This document shows, one piece after another, positions 1 to 5,480 of a DNA stretch of 5,588 bases. How positions within the stretch are numbered: the first letter of the stretch is position 1; each line of letters begins with the position of its first letter. Below the pieces are notes generated by a model, which saw only the letters and a program-made list of their open reading frames with translations, searched no databases and was not told where the DNA came from. Location: positions 1-5,588 of the forward strand of contig JAPKEI010000194.1 in the NCBI GenBank assembly GCA_028872685.1, in the 5' to 3' direction. The translations under genes and the position numbers were made by a program. Source of the stretch: Verrucomicrobiota bacterium (GTDB taxonomy: Bacteria; Verrucomicrobiota; Verrucomicrobiia; Limisphaerales; UBA1100).

Positions 1-1
1 G

Positions 2-676
2 GTGCACGCGATTATGGGGCCCAATGGTAGTGGCAAGAGCACGCTGGCGCAGGTGTTGGCCGGGCGCGAGGCGTTTGATGTGGCCGAGGGTTCGGTGACG
101 TACAAGGGGCAAGATTTGTTGGAGCTTGCGCCCGAGGTGCGCGTGCGCGAGGGGCTTTTTTTGGCGTTTCAATATCCGGTGGAAATTCCCGGTGTGAACA
201 CAACTTACTTTTTGCGTGCGGCGGTGAACGCCGTGCGCGAGCATCACGGTGAGGCGGCGCTTAACGCGGTAGATTTCCTGAAGCTAATGCGCGAGAAAAT
301 TAATTTGCTGGAACTGGACGAATCGTTGCTCAAGCGTTCGGTGAACGAAGGCTTTTCCGGCGGCGAAAAGAAGCGTGCGGAAATTTTGCAAATGGCGTTG
401 CTCGATCCGACAATGGCCGTTCTGGACGAAACCGATTCGGGTTTGGACATCGACGCGCTGAAGGTCGTGGCCAATGGCGTGAACACACTCAAGCGCGCCG
501 ATAACGCGCAACTTATCATCACGCACTACCAGCGTTTACTCGATTATATCGTGCCTGATTTTGTGCACGTACTGTACGACGGCCGCATCATGAAATCCGG
601 CGGCAAGGAATTGGCGCTGGAGCTTGAGGAAAAAGGCTATGACTGGATCACCAGCGGAGAACTTCAAACCGCCTAA
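2..676 (+). CDS. sufC: SufC, Fe-S assembly ATPase (5' partial)
   Basis: This is the ABC-type ATPase of the cytosolic SufBCD scaffold. It uses ATP hydrolysis to drive rearrangement of SufB-SufD during cluster building. The 224 visible residues contain Walker A (GPNGSGKST, 6-14), the Q-loop glutamine (Q57, in LAFQYP), the ABC signature SGGEKKRAE (119-127), Walker B ending in D142-E143, and the H-loop histidine H175. The stretches FQYPVEIPGV and DETDSGLDIDAL are typical of SufC rather than of transporter ATPases. The first codon, GTG, is almost certainly an internal valine: SufC proteins normally have about 30 residues before this point, including strand regions that bind the nucleotide base, so the real start lies left of the window. 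The stop codon overlaps the sufD start by one base (TAATG). Identification is very secure; only the N-terminus is missing. Confidence 0.97.
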   Translation: MHAIMGPNGSGKSTLAQVLAGREAFDVAEGSVTYKGQDLLELAPEVRVREGLFLAFQYPVEIPGVNTTYFLRAAVNAVREHHGEAALNAVDFLKLMREKINLLELDESLLKRSVNEGFSGGEKKRAEILQMALLDPTMAVLDETDSGLDIDALKVVANGVNTLKRADNAQLIITHYQRLLDYIVPDFVHVLYDGRIMKSGGKELALELEEKGYDWITSGELQTA

Positions 677-1899
677 TGGTTGCCCCCGCCAACAACGCCG
701 TGGACCGCTTGCTTGCCGCTCTGCCGAAGAGGGGCGACGGCGGGGCGCGCTTTGCGGAGCTTGGGTTCCCCACCACGCGCGATGAGGATTGGCGTTTCAC
801 CAGCGTCGTGCCGATCGCGGAATTGGAATTCACCGCGGCGACGGGTGATGCGGCTGCGAATTTAGAGGACAGTATTTTTTCGGAAATTGATGGCCCGCAA
901 CTTGTGTTTGTGAATGGTCATTTTTCCAGTGAGCTTTCAGGTGTAGGTGAACTGCCGGACGGGGTGGAGATTAGCAATCTTGCATCGGCGGTATTCAAAC
1001 CGTGCGAAGCGGAGGACGCTTTTGGCGCATTGAATGCTGCGAGCTTTACGGATGGCGCGAGGGTGTGCGTGGCGGAGGGCGTGTGTTTTGAAACGCCCAT
1101 TCGCGTTTATTATTTAAGCACCGGCGGTGATGGCGCAACGTCGAATATTCGCAATCACATCACCCTCGGCGCAAACAGCAAGGCGACCATTCTTGAAAGC
1201 TGGACAGGCGCGGATGCCGCGTATTTTAACAATGCCATCACCGAATTGAACGCCGGCGACAATGCGCATCTGGAGCACGTGAAGTTTCAGGACGAAAGCA
1301 CGGCTGCGTTCCACGTGGCCGGTTTGCACGCCACGATGGGCCGCGACTGTCGCGTGGCGCATCACTCAATCGCCCTCGGCGGCCGCATCGCGCGCAATAA
1401 TATCCGCGCGCGGTTAGGCGGCACGGGCATTGAGGCGGTGCTGAATGGTTTGTATCTGCCGCGTGGCAAACAGCTCATTGATCATCATATGGTGGTCGAC
1501 CATCTTCAGCCGCACTGCGACAGCCACGAATATTTTAATGGCATTCTTGATGACCACGCGCGCGCGGTGTTTCACGGGCGCATTCACGTGCACAAAGGCG
1601 CGGACAAGACGGATGCGAAGCAGACAAATAAAAATCTGTTGCTCTCCGATAACGCGACGGTGAACACCAAGCCGCAACTGGAAATTTATGCGGACGACGT
1701 GAAGTGCACGCACGGCGCGACGATTGGCCAAATGAATGCCGAGCAGATTTTTTATCTGCGCGCGCGCGGGCTCGATGAGGAAGCGGCGCGCCGTATGATT
1801 ATGCACGCCTTTGCCGGCGAAATCATCGCACGCATTGGTTGCAAGCCGGCCCGCGAGGAATTGGATCAGTTGGTGTGGGATCGGTTGGAGGACAAATGA
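676..1899 (+). CDS. sufD: SufD, SufBCD scaffold subunit
   Basis: This is the SufB paralogue in the SufBC2D complex, a right-handed beta-helix protein that pairs with SufB and binds SufC. At 407 residues it is close to the usual SufD length (E. coli is about 420). The N-terminal helical part carries the family motif FPTTRDEDWRFT (31-42). The C-terminal part contains YADDVKCTHGATIG (338-351) and YLRARGLDEEAARRMIMHAF (360-379), the conserved SufB/SufD signature. His346 in CTHGAT appears to correspond to the E. coli SufD histidine reported as important for cluster formation at the SufB-SufD interface; that alignment was made by eye. No good Shine-Dalgarno sequence sits at the right distance: GGAG at 656-659 is about 16 bases away. 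The TAATG overlap with sufC therefore suggests translational coupling. SufB itself is expected upstream. Confidence 0.95.
   Translation: MVAPANNAVDRLLAALPKRGDGGARFAELGFPTTRDEDWRFTSVVPIAELEFTAATGDAAANLEDSIFSEIDGPQLVFVNGHFSSELSGVGELPDGVEISNLASAVFKPCEAEDAFGALNAASFTDGARVCVAEGVCFETPIRVYYLSTGGDGATSNIRNHITLGANSKATILESWTGADAAYFNNAITELNAGDNAHLEHVKFQDESTAAFHVAGLHATMGRDCRVAHHSIALGGRIARNNIRARLGGTGIEAVLNGLYLPRGKQLIDHHMVVDHLQPHCDSHEYFNGILDDHARAVFHGRIHVHKGADKTDAKQTNKNLLLSDNATVNTKPQLEIYADDVKCTHGATIGQMNAEQIFYLRARGLDEEAARRMIMHAFAGEIIARIGCKPAREELDQLVWDRLEDK
1887..1891 (+). promoter_or_regulatory. Ribosome binding site fixing the sufE start
   Basis: GGAGG lies four bases before the ATG at 1896, inside the last codons of sufD. 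It supports 1896 as the sufE start over an upstream in-frame GTG at 1839, which would add 19 residues of low-complexity Gly/Val sequence unlike any SufE N-terminus. Confidence 0.75.
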
Positions 1900-2330
1900 G
1901 TGTTGCCCTGAACAGCATCGATGAATTGGCTGACAATTTTGAGTTGCTCGGCGATTGGGAATCACGCTTTGGTTATCTCATCGACCTTGGCAAGGAATTG
2001 CCACCGATGGACGCCGCTGATCAATCAGAAGCCAATCGCGTGCATGGTTGCCAGGCGCAGGTGTGGATGAAACTGCTGCCCGAAGCCGCCGGCCGCATCA
2101 CCATCGTGGCCGATAGCGATGCGTTTATCGTGAAGGGGCTCATCTCGGTGTTGCTCATCATTTACTCCGGAAAAACCGCGAAGGAAATTTTGGCCATCGA
2201 TTGCCAAGTGCTGCTCGATCGACTGCAGCTCGCCGCGCACCTCAGCCCCACGCGCAAGAACGGACTATTCGCGATGGTGCAGCGCGTCCGCGAACTCGCC
2301 CAAGCAATTGAAGTGGAGGCAGCAGAATGA
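1896..2330 (+). CDS. sufE: SufE, sulfur acceptor/transfer protein
   Basis: This protein takes the persulfide sulfur from SufS and hands it to the SufBCD scaffold. From the ATG at 1896 it is 144 residues, the usual SufE length (about 140). The acceptor cysteine is Cys52 in NRVHGCQAQVWMKL, matching the GCQSQVW-type motif of the family. Further family signatures are GLISVLLIIYSGKT (81-94) and HLSPTRKNGLFAMVQRVR (115-132). The gene overlaps the sufD stop by four bases (ATGA) and has a GGAGG ribosome site. A longer reading frame beginning at 1839 is open but would bury the extra residues in sufD, so I chose the shorter form. A complete SufE beside SufS implies the SufS-SufE sulfur route is intact. 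CsdE would be the alternative name, but the location inside a suf operon favours SufE. Confidence 0.95.
   Translation: MSVALNSIDELADNFELLGDWESRFGYLIDLGKELPPMDAADQSEANRVHGCQAQVWMKLLPEAAGRITIVADSDAFIVKGLISVLLIIYSGKTAKEILAIDCQVLLDRLQLAAHLSPTRKNGLFAMVQRVRELAQAIEVEAAE
2315..2319 (+). promoter_or_regulatory. Ribosome binding site of sufT
   Basis: GGAGG lies seven bases before the ATG at 2327, within the last codons of sufE. Two ATG codons are adjacent (2327 and 2330). The first overlaps the sufE stop as ATGA; either could be used with little effect on the protein. Confidence 0.7.
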
Positions 2331-2872
2331 TGGGCCAAACTGAAACGGTGGCGATCGAGCGTGATGTGGAAGCGTCGGTAGTACCCTCGGGCACGCGCGT
2401 CACGTTGCAAAAAGGCGAGACGGCGACGCTCACTCAATCGCTCGGCGGCACGTTCACCGTGGTGGTGCACGGCAATATGTTTCGGATTGACGGCAAGGAT
2501 GCCGACGCCATCGGGCAGGAAGTGCAAAGCACGTCCGTCAAAAAAGCCGAGTCTGCGGAGGATTTGGAGAAACAAGTTTGGGAGCAAATGAAAACCTGCT
2601 ACGATCCGGAGATCCCCGTGAACATCGTCGACCTCGGGCTCATTTATGATTGCCATCTTGAGGACTTGAAAGACGGTGGCCACAAGGCGAGTGTGAAAAT
2701 GACGCTCACCGCCCCCGGATGCGGAATGGGCCCGACGATTCAAGCCGACGTGGAAAATAAAATTCTTTGTGTGGAAACGGTCAACGAAGTGGCCGTGGAA
2801 CTCGTTTGGGAGCCGCAATGGACCCGCGAGATGATGACTGAAGCCGCGCGGCTCGAACTGGGGATGATGTGA
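2327..2872 (+). CDS. sufT: SufT, Fe-S maturation factor (MIP18/DUF59 family, long form)
   Basis: SufT-type proteins of the MIP18/PaaD (DUF59) family help mature Fe-S proteins, probably as a carrier or targeting factor. The 181 residues fall into two parts. Residues about 12-63 form the N-terminal region specific to the long SufT form, with LTQSLGGTFTVVVHGNMFRI (35-54) and DGKDADAIG (55-63). Residues about 80-170 form the DUF59 domain, with DPEIPVNIVDLGLIY (93-107) and TAPGCGMG (128-135), whose Cys132 is the conserved family cysteine. Cys91, Cys109 and Cys148 are also present. The long N-terminal region plus the suf-operon setting separates it from PaaD (phenylacetate degradation) and from the Mrp/ApbC-fused forms. 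It overlaps sufE by four bases and the next gene by one. The family is clear; its exact biochemical step is less settled even in studied organisms. Confidence 0.92.
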   Translation: MMGQTETVAIERDVEASVVPSGTRVTLQKGETATLTQSLGGTFTVVVHGNMFRIDGKDADAIGQEVQSTSVKKAESAEDLEKQVWEQMKTCYDPEIPVNIVDLGLIYDCHLEDLKDGGHKASVKMTLTAPGCGMGPTIQADVENKILCVETVNEVAVELVWEPQWTREMMTEAARLELGMM

Positions 2873-3183
2873 TGAGCGTCGCCACGACTATTGCTAGCGT
2901 GGACGAAATCGCCGAGGGCAAGGGCAAAGCCTTCGACCTCGGCGAAAAACGCATCGCGATTTTCAATGTGGCCGGAAAATTCCACGCCATTGACGATGAA
3001 TGTCCGCACGCGGGTGCGTCGTTGTCCGAGGGTCATCTCGAGGGTGGCAACATCGGCTGCCCGTGGCACTACGCGGAGTTCGAGCTGGCCACCGGTAAAC
3101 ATTTGCATGCGCCCGCGACCTGCGGCGTGACGGTTTACCCAGTGCAAATTGAGGGTGGCCAAATTAAGGTGGAGGTCGAATGA
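2872..3183 (+). CDS. Rieske-type [2Fe-2S] ferredoxin
   Basis: This is a small soluble Rieske ferredoxin of the dioxygenase-ferredoxin/NirD type. The 103 residues contain the full ligand set: Cys44 and His46 in CPHAG, then Cys63 and His66 in CPWHYAEF, with 16 residues between His46 and Cys63 as expected. There is no signal peptide or membrane helix, so it should be cytosolic, unlike Rieske subunits of bc complexes. The start could be GTG at 2869 or ATG at 2872; I chose the ATG, which overlaps the sufT stop by one base (TGATG) and has a weak GGGGA site at 2860-2864. No oxygenase or reductase gene is nearby. Lying between sufT and sufS, it more likely donates electrons to the Fe-S assembly machinery, or is a client of it, than serves an aromatic oxygenase. 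Rieske ferredoxin genes are known inside suf operons of some other bacteria. The partner here is inferred. Confidence 0.9.
   Translation: MSVATTIASVDEIAEGKGKAFDLGEKRIAIFNVAGKFHAIDDECPHAGASLSEGHLEGGNIGCPWHYAEFELATGKHLHAPATCGVTVYPVQIEGGQIKVEVE
3171..3175 (+). promoter_or_regulatory. Ribosome binding site of sufS
   Basis: GGAGG lies four bases before the ATG at 3180, inside the end of the Rieske gene. It repeats the arrangement seen ahead of sufE and confirms the ATGA-overlap start. Confidence 0.7.
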
Positions 3184-4400
3184 GCGCAATCCCCGATGGC
3201 ATTCGCGACGATTTCCCCGCACTCGCGCAGGAAATCAACGGCCATCCATTAGTGTATTTCGACAACGCCGCTACCACGCAAAAGCCCCGCGCGGTGCTCG
3301 ATGCAATTCAGAATTATTATGAGCACGCCAACGCCAACGTGCATCGCGGCATCCACGAGCTGAGCAATCGCGCCACCGCCGCTTACGAGGGCACGCGCGA
3401 TCGTGTGGCGCAGTTCATCAACGCGCCCGCTCGCGAGGACATTATTTTCACACGCGGCACCACGGAAGCAATCAATCTTGTCGCCGCCACTTGGGGCACA
3501 GCCAATCTTGGCGCGGGCGATGTGATTTTGCTCACGGAACTCGAGCACCACAGCAACCTTGTCCCGTGGCAACTGCTTGCCCAACGCACTGGTGCGAAGT
3601 TGCGGTTCATCCCCGTCACCGGCGATGAAGGCACGCTTGACCTCAGTGACTTCGACGGGCAGCTTGAAGGTGTAAAACTTGTTTCGCTTACACACATTTC
3701 TAATGCCCTCGGTACCATCAATCCCGTGGCCGAAATCTGCGCCCAAGCCAAAGTTGTCGGCGTGGTGACGCTCGTCGATGCCGCTCAATCCGCCGGTCAC
3801 ATGCCGCTGGATGTGCAGGCGCTTGGTTGCGATTTCCTTGCCCTTTCCGGTCACAAACTCTGTGGGCCTACCGGTGTCGGCGCATTGTTTGCGCGGCGCG
3901 AATTGCAGGAAGCGATGCCGCCTTACCAAGGCGGTGGCGAAATGATTTCCAAAGTTGAGTTTCATAAATCGGAATTTAATGTGCCCCCGCATAAATTCGA
4001 AGCCGGCACACCCAACGTCGCCGGCGCGGCAGGGCTCCACGCGGCACTCGATTACCTTGACGCCATTGGCCTTGACGCCATCCATGCACACGACACTGAA
4101 TTGGCCCATTACGCAAAAGAGCGGCTAAGCGAATTCGAGGGCATTCGCATTTTCGGACCAACAGAAGAACGCGGCGGTTTAGTGAGCTTTATTTTTGAGA
4201 ACGTCCACGCGTTGGATCTCGCCACGCTCGCCGATCAGCAGGGCGTGGCCATCCGTATTGGCCATCACTGTACGCAACCGCTGCACGAAAAGCTCGGTGT
4301 GCCCGCGACTGCCCGCGCGAGTTTCTATTTTTACAACACGCGAAGCGAAGTGGATCGCTTTATTGAAGTGCTGCAAAAAGTCATTAAGCTGCTAAAGTAA
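3180..4400 (+). CDS. sufS: SufS, PLP-dependent cysteine desulfurase (group II)
   Basis: This enzyme converts L-cysteine to alanine and holds the released sulfur as a persulfide for SufE. It is 406 residues, the same as E. coli SufS as I recall it, and the key residues fall at the same numbers: His123 in LEHHSN, the PLP-binding Lys226 in LSGHKLCGPTG, and the catalytic Cys364 in GHHCTQPLH. Other family signatures are YFDNAATTQKP (26-36), NVHRGIHELS (53-62), VDAAQSAGH (199-207) and KFEAGTPNV (272-280). The short active-site loop around Cys364 marks the group II (SufS/CsdA) class rather than IscS/NifS. It overlaps the Rieske gene by four bases, and the next gene starts four bases after its stop. 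Leucine codons are strongly biased to CTC/CTT (about 26 of 42 by hand count), unlike the next gene. With sufE three genes upstream, the standard SufS-SufE pair is present. Confidence 0.97.
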   Translation: MSAIPDGIRDDFPALAQEINGHPLVYFDNAATTQKPRAVLDAIQNYYEHANANVHRGIHELSNRATAAYEGTRDRVAQFINAPAREDIIFTRGTTEAINLVAATWGTANLGAGDVILLTELEHHSNLVPWQLLAQRTGAKLRFIPVTGDEGTLDLSDFDGQLEGVKLVSLTHISNALGTINPVAEICAQAKVVGVVTLVDAAQSAGHMPLDVQALGCDFLALSGHKLCGPTGVGALFARRELQEAMPPYQGGGEMISKVEFHKSEFNVPPHKFEAGTPNVAGAAGLHAALDYLDAIGLDAIHAHDTELAHYAKERLSEFEGIRIFGPTEERGGLVSFIFENVHALDLATLADQQGVAIRIGHHCTQPLHEKLGVPATARASFYFYNTRSEVDRFIEVLQKVIKLLK

Positions 4401-4404
4401 ATCC

Positions 4405-4953
4405 ATGAGCACGAGCACAGACATTTCCGCCGACTCCGCCATGGAGGAGGTGCTGACGGTTTTCCCGGGAGCGCGGCGGGCGTTGTTTCGGAAGTATCAC
4501 ATCGGTGGCTGTTCGAGTTGCGGGTTTAAGATGGACGAAACGTTGGGCGGCGTTTGCGAGCGGAATAATGATCTCGATGTCACCGAGGTGTTATCAGAAA
4601 TTCAGTCAAGCCACGCTGCGGATCAGAAAATTTTGGTGGAGCCGAAGGCGTTGCGGAATGAGCTGGCGACCACGCCGGATTTGAAGTTACTGGATGTGCG
4701 CTCGCGGGAGGAATTCGACGCGGCACGCATCGAGGGGGCCACACATATGACGCGCGATTTGATGCAGGAAATTATGGGCAAATGGGATCCGGAAACTCCG
4801 TTTGTGATTATCGATCATCAAGGTCAGCAGGGGTTGGATGCGGCGGCGTATTATTTGGGGCACGGCTTGAAGAATGTGCGGTGCCTGCGCGGTGGCATTG
4901 ATGCGTGGAGTTTGGAGGCGGATGAGTCGGTGCCGCGTTATGATTTTTCATAA
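4405..4953 (+). CDS. DUF1858-like CxxC domain fused to a degenerate rhodanese domain
   Basis: This is a two-domain cytosolic protein of 182 residues with no signal peptide. Residues about 12-67 resemble the small helical DUF1858/ScdA-N group: a helix, then GGCSSCG with Cys36 and Cys39, then DETLGGVCERNN with Cys51, then a closing helix. Residues about 76-170 are a rhodanese fold, with LLDVRSREEF (95-104), the hydrophobic strand FVIID (133-137) and LRGGIDAW (161-168). In active rhodaneses the strand corresponding to FVIID ends in the catalytic cysteine; here that position is Asp137 in IDHQGQQG, so sulfurtransferase activity of the usual type is not expected. The only other rhodanese-domain cysteine is Cys160. 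It begins four bases after sufS without a clear Shine-Dalgarno sequence. A role handling sulfur, or docking to SufS or the scaffold, is inferred from its position. Leucine is mostly TTG (10 of 17), unlike sufS. Confidence 0.85.
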   Translation: MSTSTDISADSAMEEVLTVFPGARRALFRKYHIGGCSSCGFKMDETLGGVCERNNDLDVTEVLSEIQSSHAADQKILVEPKALRNELATTPDLKLLDVRSREEFDAARIEGATHMTRDLMQEIMGKWDPETPFVIIDHQGQQGLDAAAYYLGHGLKNVRCLRGGIDAWSLEADESVPRYDFS

Positions 4954-4968
4954 AACTTTTGAATCAAA

Positions 4969-5451
4969 ATGGACGAATCACTCGAGCAAAAAATTAAGGA
5001 CGCCATCGCGAATCCGAAAAATATGGGTGAACTGGCCGATGCCGATCGGATGGGCACGGTGGGCAATTCCGATTGCGGTGAGATGCTGCGTCTGTGGGTG
5101 AAGTTCAAAGAGGAGCACGGGCGCAAGGTCATCGATCAAGCGAGCTTCCAATCTTTCGGCTGCGAGACGGCGATCGCGGTGGCGAGTATGGCCACAGAAC
5201 TTATTCGCGGCAAAACCGCCGAGGAAGCTTTGGCACTGCGGCACGATGAGCTCACCGGCGATCTCGGTGCATTGCCGCCGATGAAAATCCATTGCGCGCA
5301 GTTGGTGGAGGGCGCGCTCAAATCGGCGCTCACGTCTGATGAATCAAAAGTTGGAGCCGAGCCGGAAAATATCCCTTCGCTGATGGACAGCCTCAATAAA
5401 AATGCGCAACCCGCCCAAGGCAGGTTGCGCATGTTGAAAAAGGAAAACTAG
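4969..5451 (+). CDS. iscU: IscU/NifU-N-type Fe-S cluster scaffold protein
   Basis: This protein belongs to the U-type scaffold family, on which [2Fe-2S] clusters are assembled or held. The three ligand cysteines are present: Cys36 in SDCGEML, Cys65 in SFGCETAIA and Cys109 in MKIHCAQL, with His108 beside the last. Cys65 and Cys109 are 44 residues apart, as in IscU; SufU proteins have an insertion of about 20 residues there, so this is not a typical SufU. LPPMK (102-106) matches the chaperone-recognition motif LPPVK of IscU. Two oddities: the conserved Asp two residues after the first cysteine (CGD) is Glu38, and residues about 123-160 form a polar tail beyond the usual IscU end. The last codons (145-155) coincide with a strong inverted repeat. 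The start ATG follows the previous stop by 15 bases and has no clear ribosome site. The N-terminal 4-20 region retains NPKNMG, matching NPRNVG. Confidence 0.9.
   Translation: MDESLEQKIKDAIANPKNMGELADADRMGTVGNSDCGEMLRLWVKFKEEHGRKVIDQASFQSFGCETAIAVASMATELIRGKTAEEALALRHDELTGDLGALPPMKIHCAQLVEGALKSALTSDESKVGAEPENIPSLMDSLNKNAQPAQGRLRMLKKEN
5395..5432 (-). terminator. Probable intrinsic terminator for the convergent - strand gene
   Basis: A perfect 10-base inverted repeat (arms 5402-5411 and 5423-5432, ATGCGCAACC against GGTTGCGCAT) is extended inward past one mismatch by three more pairs (5413-5415 with 5419-5421), leaving a three-base loop. Read on the - strand, it is followed at once by TTTTTATT (5402 down to 5395), the classic U-tract. 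On the + strand it is followed by GTTGAAAAAGG, with no U-tract, so it should act for the - strand gene ending at 5481, about 49 bases upstream in that direction. It lies wholly inside the coding end of the scaffold gene. Confidence 0.75.
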
Positions 5452-5480
5452 CGTGGGCTAATCAGCCTTGGCGGTTCGGT

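Noticed and set aside
2..4. GTG as the start codon of sufC
   Set aside because: It falls within the conserved VHAIMGPNGSGKST stretch, where family members have about 30 preceding residues. A protein starting here would lack the N-terminal strands, so this is an internal valine at a truncated edge.
1839..1895. Longer sufE starting at an upstream GTG
   Set aside because: The extra 19 residues lie over sufD in another frame, are low-complexity Gly/Val and have no family match. The ATG at 1896 has GGAGG at four bases and gives the usual SufE length.
1414..1965. - strand open frame opposite sufD and sufE
   Set aside because: It is a shadow of two well-identified genes, crosses their junction and shows no family motif.
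2162..2818. - strand open frame opposite sufE and sufT
   Set aside because: It spans the overlap of two real genes and its composition is that of an antisense translation; nothing supports expression.
3249..4109. Long - strand open frame of 286 codons opposite sufS
   Set aside because: It is the antisense shadow of a strongly conserved gene. Its translation is rich in His/Arg/Cys, has no recognisable domain and no ribosome site, as expected from the codon bias of sufS.
4911..4968. Possible internal promoter before the scaffold gene (TATGAT at 4939-4944)
   Set aside because: No -35-like hexamer lies at a suitable spacing, and the hexamer is within the coding end of the preceding gene. The AT-rich 15-base gap alone is not enough.
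5455..5468. Small hairpin GGCT-aatc-AGCC as a + strand terminator of the suf operon
   Set aside because: The stem is only four Watson-Crick pairs plus one G-T pair, and it is followed by TTGGCGG without a U-tract, so it is too weak to call.
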